Shown: positions 56,808-64,000 of the stretch, in pieces
Position numbering within the stretch: the first letter of the stretch is position 1
Layout of the letters: each line of letters starts with the position of its first letter
Source of the DNA: Pseudomonas persica
GTDB lineage: Bacteria; Pseudomonadota; Gammaproteobacteria; Pseudomonadales; Pseudomonadaceae
Direction: 5' to 3'
Length of the DNA stretch: 64,000 nt
Assembly (NCBI RefSeq): GCF_900291015.1
Contig: NZ_OLKL01000025.1
Coordinates: 20,043 to 84,042 of the forward strand
Position numbers and translations under genes: made by a program
The notes under the pieces: generated by a model
The model's database searches: none
What the model saw: only the letters and a program-made list of their open reading frames with translations
Told to the model about the DNA's origin: nothing

Positions 56808-58580
56808 TCAGTTCAGGCTTTCAGCACCCTGTGTCTTGCCACTACTGACCGTCTCCTGCTCGACCTTGTCCAGCGGCAGGTGGTCGAACTCGCGCAAGCC
56901 ATCCTTGCGGTACGGGTCGCCAATCCAGCGCGGGGCCACCACGAACTGCGGGCTCACCAGGCTCTTGGCCGGTTCGTAACGGTCATAGCTCAGCCCGGCC
57001 AGGTCGGACAGGGTATGGATCAGGTGCGAGCTGCTGTAGGGGCGCTCGGCCATTGCCGGCAAGTCGCGTGGGTGCTCGGCCTGCCAGCTGGGCGAGGTCC
57101 ACAGCAGGAACGGGATGGTGTACATCGGCCGGGTCGGCGCGCCTTCGTTGCGCCCCAGGTGGTCGTGGTCGCCAGAGCTGTATACATCTTCGCCATGGTC
57201 GGACAGATACACCAGGAAACCATTGGGGGTACTGGCCGAGTAACGCTTGATCAGGCTCGATACCACGTAATCGTTGTAGCGCACCGCGTTGTCGTAGAAG
57301 TTGTAGGTTTCCACCTGGTCGGCCGTCAGCTTGCCGGGCACCCCCTGGCGATCGTTGAAGTGCGCGTAGTCGTTCGGGTAGCGGTAGCGATAGTCCATGT
57401 GCGTACCCAGCAGGTGCACGATGATGAATTTGTTCGGCGCCGGGTCCTGCAGGGCTTTCTCGAACGGCGCCAGCACCACATCGTCGTACTGGCTGGCATT
57501 CTGGTTGCGCTGGTTGTTGAGGTACACCGGTGCGTCCGTCTGCTGCGAGAAGGTGGTCAGCATGGTGTTGCGCTTGGTCATGGTCTGCTGGTTGGTGATC
57601 CAGAAGGTTTTGTAGCCAGCCTGTTTCATCAGGTTGATCAGCGACGGGGCGGTGAGGAAACGGTCCGGGTTCTGCTCGTCGCCGAAGGTGAGGATCTGCT
57701 GCATCACTTCGATGGTATACGGGCGTGGCGACACCACGTTGCGGAACACCGTCAGGCTCTTGTCGCTAGCGGCCAGTGCGTCGAGGTTGGGCGTGGTGTC
57801 GCGGTTGTAACCGTACAGGTGCATGTGCTCGCGGGTGGTCGATTCGCCCAGCACCAGCACCAGCGTGCGTGGCGCTGCACCGCTGCTGTCATGCAGGTTT
57901 TGCAGGGGTGGCAACGCGGCGTTCCGGGCCAGCAGTTCCTGCATGTTGTCGAGCTGCTGGCGGTACTGGCGGTAGCCGACCAGCAGTTGCCAGGGCACGG
58001 CGGGCTCCATGCGCTGCTGCACCTTTTCGGCCGCGTCGGCGAAGCTGCGCTGCTGGGTGACCATCTGCTTGTAGAACGGGTACACCAGGTTGGCCAGCAG
58101 CAACAGGGCGACTACCGGCAGGCGGCTGCGCGGCGGCAGGCTGACCGGGCGTACGCGCTTCCACAGCAGCACCGCCACCAGGGTGTACAGCAGCAACGCC
58201 AGGCCCAGCCAGACGCTGAAGTACTGGCTGAAGTACTCACCGGCCTCGGCGGTGTTGGACTCGAACATCACGAAGATCACACTTTGCGAGAACTCCTGGC
58301 GATAGATGCCGAAGTAGCTCAGGCCCACCAGCGAAGCGGCCCACAGCACCAGGCCGATGAGCGCGGCTGTGGCGCGGGTGAAGCGAGGCAGCAGCAGCAC
58401 CGGGGCCAGCCACAGGCTGCTGAGGAACAATGCATCGCGAAAACCGGCGAACCCGGTGGTACCACTGAACAGCAGCAACGCCTGGGTCACGCCCGAGAAG
58501 TACCAGAAGAACAGCAAAAGCCAGCCCAGGCCGGCCCAGTCCACGCGCTTGGGCGAGGAGGGGGATGGAGTGTGTGACAC
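56808..58580 (-). CDS. cptA: Phosphoethanolamine transferase (CptA/EptA family)
   Basis: A 590-residue inner membrane enzyme. Five N-terminal helices (to ~residue 190) precede a periplasmic sulfatase-fold domain. The nucleophile threonine is in LGESTTREHMHLYGYNRDT, and the metal ligands include LSDHGEDVYSSGDHDHLGRNEG. It transfers phosphoethanolamine from phosphatidylethanolamine to LPS core or lipid A, reducing negative charge. In P. putida this gene is known to me as part of the ColRS regulon; a matching ColR site lies 74-90 bp upstream. Confidence 0.9.
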   Translation of the reverse strand: MSHTPSPSSPKRVDWAGLGWLLLFFWYFSGVTQALLLFSGTTGFAGFRDALFLSSLWLAPVLLLPRFTRATAALIGLVLWAASLVGLSYFGIYRQEFSQSVIFVMFESNTAEAGEYFSQYFSVWLGLALLLYTLVAVLLWKRVRPVSLPPRSRLPVVALLLLANLVYPFYKQMVTQQRSFADAAEKVQQRMEPAVPWQLLVGYRQYRQQLDNMQELLARNAALPPLQNLHDSSGAAPRTLVLVLGESTTREHMHLYGYNRDTTPNLDALAASDKSLTVFRNVVSPRPYTIEVMQQILTFGDEQNPDRFLTAPSLINLMKQAGYKTFWITNQQTMTKRNTMLTTFSQQTDAPVYLNNQRNQNASQYDDVVLAPFEKALQDPAPNKFIIVHLLGTHMDYRYRYPNDYAHFNDRQGVPGKLTADQVETYNFYDNAVRYNDYVVSSLIKRYSASTPNGFLVYLSDHGEDVYSSGDHDHLGRNEGAPTRPMYTIPFLLWTSPSWQAEHPRDLPAMAERPYSSSHLIHTLSDLAGLSYDRYEPAKSLVSPQFVVAPRWIGDPYRKDGLREFDHLPLDKVEQETVSSGKTQGAESLN

Positions 58581-58653
58581 GTATGCCTCGTCGTAGCTCG
58601 GCGGCCAGCGGATGTACCCGTGACCGGAAAGGGCGTGAAGCTAATCTGCCAGG

Positions 58654-58670
58654 TGTGAAAATAACGTCAA
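58654..58670 (-). promoter_or_regulatory. Predicted ColR binding site upstream of cptA
   Basis: On the minus strand it reads TTGACGTTATTTTCACA. The published ColR motif, as I recall it, is (T/C)(T/C)NA(C/G)NN(T/C)TTTTTCAC(A/G); only one core base differs. It is oriented toward cptA. The motif is from memory and was not scanned genome-wide. Confidence 0.6.
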
Positions 58671-58733
58671 CGAGACGCTGGCCCAGGCAAGGTATGATGT
58701 GTTCGTCAAACCGTACTGACAGGTCGAGTGAGA

Positions 58734-58880
58734 ATGAACCGTCGCAAGAAGATCAAGCAGCTATTGCAGGCGCATGCCAAGAAGGCCAGCGCCAAACTGG
58801 CGCCGCGCAAGCCCAAGTACATTTGCAAGGCCGACCGGTTGAAGATGGAGGCCGAAGCAGCAGCGGATACACCCGCCTGA
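58734..58880 (+). CDS. DUF2986 family small basic protein
   Basis: A 48-residue, highly basic protein: MNRRKKIKQLLQAHAKKASA, then KPKYICKADRLKMEAE. The NRRKKI start and KPKYI-KADR motif identify DUF2986, a short family in gamma-proteobacteria of unknown function; the Lys/Arg content suggests nucleic acid or ribosome contact. It has a GAG-type ribosome binding site (GTCGAGTGAGA) and is divergent from cptA. Confidence 0.75.
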   Translation: MNRRKKIKQLLQAHAKKASAKLAPRKPKYICKADRLKMEAEAAADTPA

Positions 58881-58949
58881 CCGACTGGCGCAGACGGTGC
58901 AGGGAGATCCTGTCGCGTAGAGAACTGAGTTTGCAAGTGGTGCGCGTAC

Positions 58950-59038
58950 CCTGTGGGAGCGGCTTTAGCCGCGAACAATCCAACACGGTGCATGGCACCG
59001 GCTGTGCCGGTGTTCGCGGCTAAAGCCGCTCCCACAGG
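58950..59038. repeat. Inverted REP pair (BIME), perfect 27-bp arms
   Basis: Arms at 58950-58976 and 59012-59038 (GAGCGGCTTTAGCCGCGAAC and complement) are perfect inverse repeats with a 35-bp spacer containing a GGCACCGGCTGTGCC hairpin. The rest of the 58881-59131 gap shows no gene. Confidence 0.85.
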
Positions 59039-59131
59039 TGCGCGAATGGTTTGTGAACTCAGTTCTCTGCACGGCAGCGCAGCCTAAAGGGCTGGGCAAT
59101 CTCCTGCAGGGATCGCGCGGGCTGCTTACGA

Positions 59132-59524
59132 TCAACGGCGGTAGTAGCGGTGGTCATCATTGTAGCGGTGATGCATGGCCCGCTCATGGCGGTGCTCCCA
59201 ATCGCGGCGCCGTTCCCAGTCGCGGCGGCGCTCCCAGTCTCGCCGGCGTTCCCAATCACGGCGGGCCTGCTCGCGGCGCCACTGTTCGCGGCGCCAGTCG
59301 CTGCGGTGGTCATGCCAGCGGTCGTCATCGTGGGCCAGCAGCGTGGCCGGCTGTGCATCGGCCACACTGGCCACCCTGGACCAGGGGTTGTCGGCAGGCT
59401 GCAACGGGGATTGAACCGCCGGGGGAGCCACTACGGGCGCCTTCATTTGTGTTGCCGACGCCGTGCCCATCGCCGCGAACGAGAACAGGCCGAGCAGCAT
59501 CAACCTTGCGACACGTATTTTCAT
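59132..59524 (-). CDS. Exported protein with WERRRD tandem repeats
   Basis: A 130-residue protein. Signal peptide LMLLGLFSFAAMGTASA (cleavage near 24), a Pro/Ala-rich linker (APVVAPPAVQSPLQP), then a charged low-complexity region. There RRDWER-type hexamers repeat about four times (~residues 85-110), followed by EHRHERAMHHRYNDDHRYYRR, rich in His and Tyr. Such Trp/Arg/Asp repeats are common in small Pseudomonas periplasmic proteins of unknown function; metal or polyanion binding is possible. Start at 59524 chosen for the signal peptide. Confidence 0.7.
   Translation of the reverse strand: MKIRVARLMLLGLFSFAAMGTASATQMKAPVVAPPAVQSPLQPADNPWSRVASVADAQPATLLAHDDDRWHDHRSDWRREQWRREQARRDWERRRDWERRRDWERRRDWEHRHERAMHHRYNDDHRYYRR
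59196..59267 (-). repeat. Four 18-bp tandem repeats
   Basis: TCCCA recurs at 59196, 59214, 59232 and 59250, exactly 18 bp apart, encoding the WERRRD hexapeptides. Synonymous positions vary, so the repeat is maintained at the protein level. Confidence 0.85.
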
Positions 59525-59659
59525 GAGCGAAGCCAACCTCTGATAACAATTGAGCCATCTGGCCAGCAGGTGGTCGGCGAACCTTGTCTCACGTTCCGCT
59601 ACCTTTCTGTGCCTCCCACATAGACCGGTAAACAGGAAAAAGTTCGCAGCGGCAACAAC

Positions 59660-59673
59660 AAGTTGTACAACTT
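59660..59673. promoter_or_regulatory. Perfect 14-bp palindrome AAGTTGTACAACTT
   Basis: Lies in the 262-bp gap between the WERRRD gene and pssA. The TTGTACAA core is typical of GntR/FadR-like operators. No regulator gene is adjacent. It is about 115 bp upstream of the pssA start. Confidence 0.4.
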
Positions 59674-59786
59674 TTGCACTTCAACCCGCGACCCTTTGCC
59701 GAGAACCACAGTGCGGGGCTGGACCATTTCGATCTTCCTGTGCAAGCTGATGCACGACAGTGATTGCACACAGAAGGTGATCGTTT

Positions 59787-61115
59787 GTGAACCCCGAATC
59801 CATGCTGGCGGCATTGCCAGGCTTCGCCATGTCGGCCGAGTCGATCCTGGTGCTGCCCGATGCCAAGGCCTACCGCGCCTGCCTGCTCGAGCGCATCCGC
59901 GGCGCAACCCGGCGCATCGTCATCGTCGCGCTGTACCTGCAGGAAGACGAGGCCGGCCAGGAAGTGCTGGATGCCTTGTACCAGGCCAAAGCCGCGCGGC
60001 CGGAGCTGGAAATCACCATCGTGGTCGACTGGTTCCGTGCCCGGCGCGGCCTGCTGGGCGCCGGGCGTCAGCCGGGTAATGCCGCCTGGTACCAGGCCCA
60101 GCGCCAGCACCATGGGTTGGACATCGTCATCCACGGCGTACCGGTGCAGACCCGCGAGCTGTTCGGCGTGTTGCACCTGAAGGGCAGCGTCATCGACGAT
60201 TGCGTCATCTACACCGGTGCCAGCCTGAACAACGTGTACCTGCACCGTTTCGACCGCTACCGCCTGGACCGCTACCACCTGTTCCAGTCGCCGGCGCTGG
60301 CCGACGCCATGGTCGACCTGGTGCGACGCCTGCTGCACCACACCGCCACGCCGCGCCTCGACCTGCCGGCGCCACCCTCAACCCGCAGCCTGCGCAGCGA
60401 CATCCGGCGCTTGCGCGCGCGGCTGCGGCGCATGGCCTATGCGGCTCCGCTCAGCGTGGCGGGGCATGGCCTGCGGGTGATCCCGCTGTTGGGTGTGGGC
60501 CGTGGCAACCCGCTGAACCGGGCGTTGTGCACCTTGCTCGCGGCGGCGCGCACGCAGGTCATTATCAGCACGCCGTATTTCAACCCGCCCCGGGTGCTGA
60601 TGCGCGAGCTCGACCATGCTCTGGCGCGTGGTGTGCGGGTGGAACTGATCGTTGGTGACCGCACGGCCAACGACTTCTATATCGCCCCCGGCGAGCCGTT
60701 CAGTGCCAGCGGCGCGCTGCCCTACCTGTACGAAGACAACCTGCGCGCCTTCACCCGACGTCGCCACGCCGCGATTGCCAGTGGCCAGCTGCAGGTGCGG
60801 ATCTGGAACGACCCCGGGCATACCTTCCATGCCAAGGGCGTGTGGATCGACCAGCGCTATTCGTTGCTGACCGGTAACAACCTGAACCCGCGCGGCTTCA
60901 ACCTGGACCTGGAGAACGGCCTGCTGATCGATGACCCGCAAGGGCAATGGCTGGCGCCACGGGAAGCAGAGTTGGCCGAGCTGCGCCGGCATGCGCCGAA
61001 GATCGGCTCGGCAGAGGCGCTGGGGGGCAAGGCCGAACACCCCAAGGAAGTGCGCAGGTTCCTGCGGCGGCTGCGCTACAGCCGGTTGGAACCGTTGATC
61101 AAACGGGTGCTCTGA
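59787..61115 (+). CDS. pssA: CDP-diacylglycerol-serine O-phosphatidyltransferase (phospholipase D type)
   Basis: A 442-residue enzyme of the PLD superfamily with both HKD motifs: HLKGSVIDD (~residue 131) and HAKGVWIDQR (~residue 348). Further PssA signatures are LYLQEDEAGQEVLDALY, NNVYLHRFDRYRLDRYH and LLTGNNLNPRGFNLDLENGL. It makes phosphatidylserine, the precursor of phosphatidylethanolamine, at the inner membrane face. The GTG at 59787 has AAGGTGATC upstream; ATG 59802 is an alternative. Confidence 0.92.
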   Translation: MNPESMLAALPGFAMSAESILVLPDAKAYRACLLERIRGATRRIVIVALYLQEDEAGQEVLDALYQAKAARPELEITIVVDWFRARRGLLGAGRQPGNAAWYQAQRQHHGLDIVIHGVPVQTRELFGVLHLKGSVIDDCVIYTGASLNNVYLHRFDRYRLDRYHLFQSPALADAMVDLVRRLLHHTATPRLDLPAPPSTRSLRSDIRRLRARLRRMAYAAPLSVAGHGLRVIPLLGVGRGNPLNRALCTLLAAARTQVIISTPYFNPPRVLMRELDHALARGVRVELIVGDRTANDFYIAPGEPFSASGALPYLYEDNLRAFTRRRHAAIASGQLQVRIWNDPGHTFHAKGVWIDQRYSLLTGNNLNPRGFNLDLENGLLIDDPQGQWLAPREAELAELRRHAPKIGSAEALGGKAEHPKEVRRFLRRLRYSRLEPLIKRVL

Positions 61116-61124
61116 TACAGCCGG

Positions 61125-61256
61125 TTCTGGCTTGCCGACGACAGGGCCAGGGCTGCGCAGCTGGTGGCGCAGCGCGCAGGCGTGGCCATGCTGCCTGAAA
61201 CAGCCGCCGTGTGCGCCGAGCAGGAGCTCCCGGTGCGTCGGGTGGCCCTGGCGTAA
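61125..61256 (+). pseudogene. Possible C-terminal remnant of a LysR-type regulator
   Basis: After pssA a frame without start reads FWLADDRARAAQLVAQRAGV, then MLPETAAVCAEQELPVRRVALA and a TAA. The LV...GVAMLPE...LPVRRV pattern resembles the end of LTTR effector domains (LVAAGLGVALLP-like). Nothing upstream supplies the rest. The assignment rests on a short match and is tentative. Confidence 0.3.
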
Positions 61257-61353
61257 AGCTGGGCCACTCTGGAGTTGCGCCTGTGCTGCCGTGACTGGGA
61301 GCGTTTGAGTTCACACGGGCGGCAACTGGTGAGTTTTTTGTCCGGGTTACGGC

Positions 61354-61701
61354 TTACTGCGCCGGGACCAGACGAATACCACTCACCTGTACCTGATCAC
61401 CGGGTTTGAAGCGCGCATTGGGCGAGCGATAGCGCTGGGTGCTGCCGTCGTCATGGCGCACCACATAGGCCGGGTCGCTGTGGCCGCTGCCTTGTTGCAC
61501 GGCGGCACCGCCAAATGCGCCCAGGGCAGCGCCGGCGAGGGCGCCGAATGGGCCACCGAGCGCGGCGCCGACCATCAGGCCGCTGACGCCGCCCGCGCCA
61601 TAGCCCACCGTGTTGTCGGGGCTTTCCGAGAGCACCTCGGCGGCGCAGACGGGCAGGGCGATGGACAGGGTCATCGCCAGAGGGAGGATTAGATTTTTCA
61701 T
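61354..61701 (-). CDS. Glycine-zipper surface protein with signal peptide
   Basis: A 115-residue protein. Signal peptide LILPLAMTLSIALPVCA (cleavage near residue 20), then a glycine zipper YGAGGVSGLMVGAALGGPFG continuing GALAGAALGAFGGAA (~residues 32-67). A C-terminal beta segment reads AYVVRHDDGSTQRYRSPN and PGDQVQVSGIRLVPA. It belongs with 17-kDa-antigen/YMGG-like proteins of the outer membrane or periplasm. ATG 61701 was preferred because it places the signal peptide at the N terminus; 61710 and 61722 are alternatives. Confidence 0.75.
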   Translation of the reverse strand: MKNLILPLAMTLSIALPVCAAEVLSESPDNTVGYGAGGVSGLMVGAALGGPFGALAGAALGAFGGAAVQQGSGHSDPAYVVRHDDGSTQRYRSPNARFKPGDQVQVSGIRLVPAQ

Positions 61702-62052
61702 GAGCGTCATTCCGCAAGGCAAGTAGTGGCGAAAGCGAATGGTTCAGCTTTCGTGCCAGCTGGCCAGCCCTTGCAGATTGGGAGGTTGCGCCAGGGCGTT
61801 GTCATTTCGACAGCGGTTGGTGTGGTGCAATTGACCTGCTGATGTCAATCTGACATTTCGCCCTCAGCCGCCGATGCGACTTCAGGAGGCCGAGCGAAGG
61901 GCTTGCGGAGGGAGGTGACGGGCATTATGTGAAGATGGCAGTAAGGACGGTGTTCATCGTCGAACCTCTGCAGGTCAGTCAGCTCGGCACTCAGGCTATC
62001 GATGGCCAACCCACAGGGCATGACGACAAACTTGCAATTCAGACAGCGAAAA
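61702..62052. other. 351-bp intergenic region, no supported gene
   Basis: Between two minus-strand genes. It contains a short inverted repeat ATGTCA-ATC-TGACAT at 61842-61856 and presumably the promoter of the glycine-zipper gene. A 58-codon minus-strand frame (62021-61845) has no ribosome binding site and was not called. ATCAGGT/ACCTGAT at 62050-62067 overlaps the ppnN stop. Confidence 0.5.
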
Positions 62053-63426
62053 TCAGGTCACCACCTGATAGCACGGCACATACGCCGCGCCGCCGGGCAG
62101 CTTCATCCGGTGCTGGTCGACGAATGCCTGCAGCAGCCGGCCCAGCGGGTCCAGCACGGCGCTGTCACCACGGATCTGATACGGCCCATGCTCCTCGATC
62201 AGGCGGATGCCCTTGTCCTTGACGTTGCCCGCGACAATGCCGGAGAAGGCCCGGCGCAGGTTGGCGGCCAGTTCGTGGGCCGGCAGTTCGCGGCGCAGGT
62301 CCAGGTCGGCCATGGCCTGGTGGGTCGGGTCGAACGGGCGCTGGAAGCTCTCCTCGATCTTCAGTAGCCAGTTGAAGTGGAAGGCATCGTTACGCTCGCG
62401 GCGGAACTGCTTCACCGCCTTGAGCCCTTCGACCATGTGCCGGGCGACTTCCGCCGGGTCGTCGATGATGATCTGGTACAAGCGGTGCGCCGCTTCACCC
62501 AGGGTGGCGCCCACGAAGGCGTGCAACTGTTGCAGGTACGGCTCGGCGCTACGCGGGCCGGTGAGTACCACCGGGAACGGCAGGTTCTGGTTGTCCGGGT
62601 GCATGAGGATGCCCAGCAGGTAGAGGAACTCCTCGGCCGTGCCGGCACCGCCGGGGAAGATGATGATGCCGTGGCCGACACGGACGAAGGCTTCCAGGCG
62701 CTTCTCGATGTCCGGCAGGATCACCAGCTCATTGACGATCGGGTTGGGCGCTTCGGCGGCGATGATGCCCGGCTCGGTCAGGCCCAGGTAGCGGCTGCCG
62801 TGCATGCGCTGCTTGGCGTGGGCAATGGTGGCGCCCTTCATCGGGCCCTTCATCACGCCCGGGCCGCAGCCGGTGCACACGTCCAGCTTGCGCAGGCCCA
62901 GTTCGTGACCGACCTTCTTGGTGTACTGGTATTCCTCGCTGCTGATCGAATGGCCACCCCAGCACACCACCATCTTCGGCTCCACGCCCGGGCGCAGGGT
63001 GCGGGCGTTGCGCAGTAGGTGGAAGACATAGTCGGTGATGCCCTGGGAGCTTTCCAGGTCGATGCGCTGGCTGGCCAGCTCGCTTTCGGTGTAGACGATG
63101 TCGCGCAGGGCGCTGAACAGCATTTCACGGGTACTGGCGATCATTTCACCATCGACGAAGGCGTCGGCCGGGGCATTCAGCAGCTCCAGGCGCACGCCGC
63201 GGTCCTGTTGATGAATACGTACCTCGAAGTCCTGATAGGCCTCGAGGATGGTCTTGGCATTGTCGACATGGGCGCCGGTGTTGAGGATGGCCAGGGCGCA
63301 CTGGCGGAACAGGGTGTAAAGGCTACCGGTACCGACTTCACTCAGTTGCTGCACTTCACGTTGTGACAGCGTCTCCAGGCTGCCTTTGGGGCTGACGGAT
63401 GCATTGATGACATGGCGTTGGGGCAT
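62053..63426 (-). CDS. ppnN: Pyrimidine/purine nucleotide 5'-monophosphate nucleosidase (LOG family)
   Basis: A 457-residue protein over the full length of E. coli PpnN (YgdH). N-terminal DUF4478-like region (~1-140), then a Lysine-decarboxylase/LOG Rossmann core with VVCWGGHSIS, GCGPGVMKGPMKGATIAH and the nucleotide signature IIIFPGGAGTAEEFLYLLG. A DUF3412-like C terminus follows. PpnN cleaves nucleoside monophosphates to base and ribose-5-phosphate and is stimulated by (p)ppGpp in E. coli. Confidence 0.93.
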   Translation of the reverse strand: MPQRHVINASVSPKGSLETLSQREVQQLSEVGTGSLYTLFRQCALAILNTGAHVDNAKTILEAYQDFEVRIHQQDRGVRLELLNAPADAFVDGEMIASTREMLFSALRDIVYTESELASQRIDLESSQGITDYVFHLLRNARTLRPGVEPKMVVCWGGHSISSEEYQYTKKVGHELGLRKLDVCTGCGPGVMKGPMKGATIAHAKQRMHGSRYLGLTEPGIIAAEAPNPIVNELVILPDIEKRLEAFVRVGHGIIIFPGGAGTAEEFLYLLGILMHPDNQNLPFPVVLTGPRSAEPYLQQLHAFVGATLGEAAHRLYQIIIDDPAEVARHMVEGLKAVKQFRRERNDAFHFNWLLKIEESFQRPFDPTHQAMADLDLRRELPAHELAANLRRAFSGIVAGNVKDKGIRLIEEHGPYQIRGDSAVLDPLGRLLQAFVDQHRMKLPGGAAYVPCYQVVT

Positions 63427-63519
63427 CTAAGTCTTTCCTGTGCGGGTAAAACATCCTTCTTTGACAACACCATACCGAGAAATGCGGGCGGCAACGAGGG
63501 GGGCGCGGAAAAAGCTTGC

Positions 63520-63569
63520 GACCAGATTGGTTTCTTCGCGGGCAAGCCCGCGAAGAAGCCAACCTGGTC
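63520..63569. terminator. 50-bp near-perfect palindrome at the end of the YeiH-type gene
   Basis: Arms 63520-63543 and 63546-63569 (inner CTTCGCGGGC-AA-GCCCGCGAAG) pair with two G-T type differences. It starts 5 nt after the YeiH-type stop on the minus strand and has the same design as the palindrome at 4633-4682. Confidence 0.65.
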
Positions 63570-63574
63570 TCAAG

Positions 63575-64000
63575 TCAGCCCAACAGCTTCTGTACACCCA
63601 GGGTAATCGCCAGCCCACCCCCCACCAGCCAAAGGTTGAGAATCGCCCCGGTCGCCAGCGCCCGTGGCCCGGCCTGGCGAATCTGGCTGAAGCGCGTCTC
63701 CATCCCCAGCGCGGTCATGGCCATGGTCAGGGCAAAGGTATCCAGGCTGTTGAGCGCCTGCGTCACGCTACCCGGCAGCACCTGCAGCGAATTCACCAGC
63801 ACCAGCGCGAGGAAACCGAAGGCGAACCAGGGCATGGCGATGCGCCCGTTGCCCTGTGCCTGGCCCGGCTGGCGCGTGCGGCTGATCCAAAGGCCCACCA
63901 CCAGCAGCACCGGTACCAGCAGCATCACCCGGGTCATCTTGACGATGGTGGCGATATGCGTGGCCTCGGGGCTGACGTTGCTGGCCGCACCGACCACCTG
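63575..64000 (-). CDS. YeiH/UPF0324 family membrane protein (putative sulfate exporter), C-terminal part
   Basis: Only the last ~141 residues are in the window; the reading frame continues past the right edge (QVVGAASNVSPEATHIATIV). At least four membrane helices are visible (MLLVPVLLVVGLWISRT, MPWFAFGFLALVLVNSLQVL, ALATGAILNLWLVGGGLAITL). GMETRFSQIRQAGPRAL matches the YeiH family C terminus. The family is annotated as putative sulfate exporters; transport substrate is not proven. Confidence 0.85.
   Translation of the reverse strand, partial: QVVGAASNVSPEATHIATIVKMTRVMLLVPVLLVVGLWISRTRQPGQAQGNGRIAMPWFAFGFLALVLVNSLQVLPGSVTQALNSLDTFALTMAMTALGMETRFSQIRQAGPRALATGAILNLWLVGGGLAITLGVQKLLG

Noticed and set aside
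61845..62021. 58-codon minus-strand frame in the gap downstream of ppnN
   Set aside because: No ribosome binding site and no recognisable motif; coding potential not convincing.

Overview
The window is high-GC, densely coded DNA from a fluorescent Pseudomonas, almost certainly of the Pseudomonas putida group. The reasons are the many inverted REP elements of the P. putida type (cores such as CGCGGCTAAAGCCGCTCCC), a giant two-domain animal-type heme peroxidase (PepA) beside its type I secretion genes, QuiC dehydroshikimate dehydratase with a shikimate-type MFS transporter, a 470-residue aromatic amino acid decarboxylase, and cptA with an apparent ColR site. No tRNA, rRNA, insertion sequence, prophage or CRISPR array was seen. 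The last gene (YeiH type) runs off the right edge.

Layout. 0.2-4.6 kb: a MocR-type regulator divergent from a GABA-type permease, then tam and a DUF2784 membrane protein. 4.7-8.5 kb: a LysR regulator divergent from an OPA-type MFS transporter and an FAD enzyme resembling aminophosphonate oxidoreductases. 8.6-12 kb: a YebC/YeeN protein, a LysR regulator and the aromatic amino acid decarboxylase. 12-17.3 kb: shikimate-type transporter, quiC, a methyltransferase and a PAS-GGDEF cyclase. 17.4-34.1 kb: a type I secretion operon (ABC, HlyD, TolC) divergent from the 3,900-residue secreted peroxidase/RTX protein PepA, its evident cargo. 34.4-43.7 kb: single metabolic genes, including an alpha/beta hydrolase without its nucleophile serine, a UvrD-like helicase, a sterol-desaturase-type membrane enzyme and an AraC/MFS pair. 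44.4-50.8 kb: a tightly overlapping seven-gene operon. 50.8-64 kb: small genes, a pqi (paraquat-inducible/MCE lipid transport) operon, cptA, pssA, ppnN and the partial yeiH-type gene.

The best candidate for an undescribed system is 44.47-50.82 kb. It holds a T_hemolysin/GNAT-like protein, an AMP-forming ligase, a heme-oxygenase-like diiron oxidase with a full set of apparent metal ligands, an SDR, a periplasmic TPR protein, and an OmpR/QseC-type two-component pair. Every junction overlaps or is within 14 nt. Upstream lies a perfect 11-bp-period direct repeat (CTTCAGATT twice) of the kind bound by PmrA/QseB-like regulators. This suggests a biosynthetic pathway for a small acyl- or amino-acid-derived metabolite, possibly controlled by its own sensor.

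A large share of the window serves the cell envelope: PepA secretion, the pqi operon, cptA (LPS phosphoethanolamine), pssA (phosphatidylserine) and small glycine-zipper proteins. Intergenic space is mostly REP elements, often as perfect inverted pairs at gene ends.
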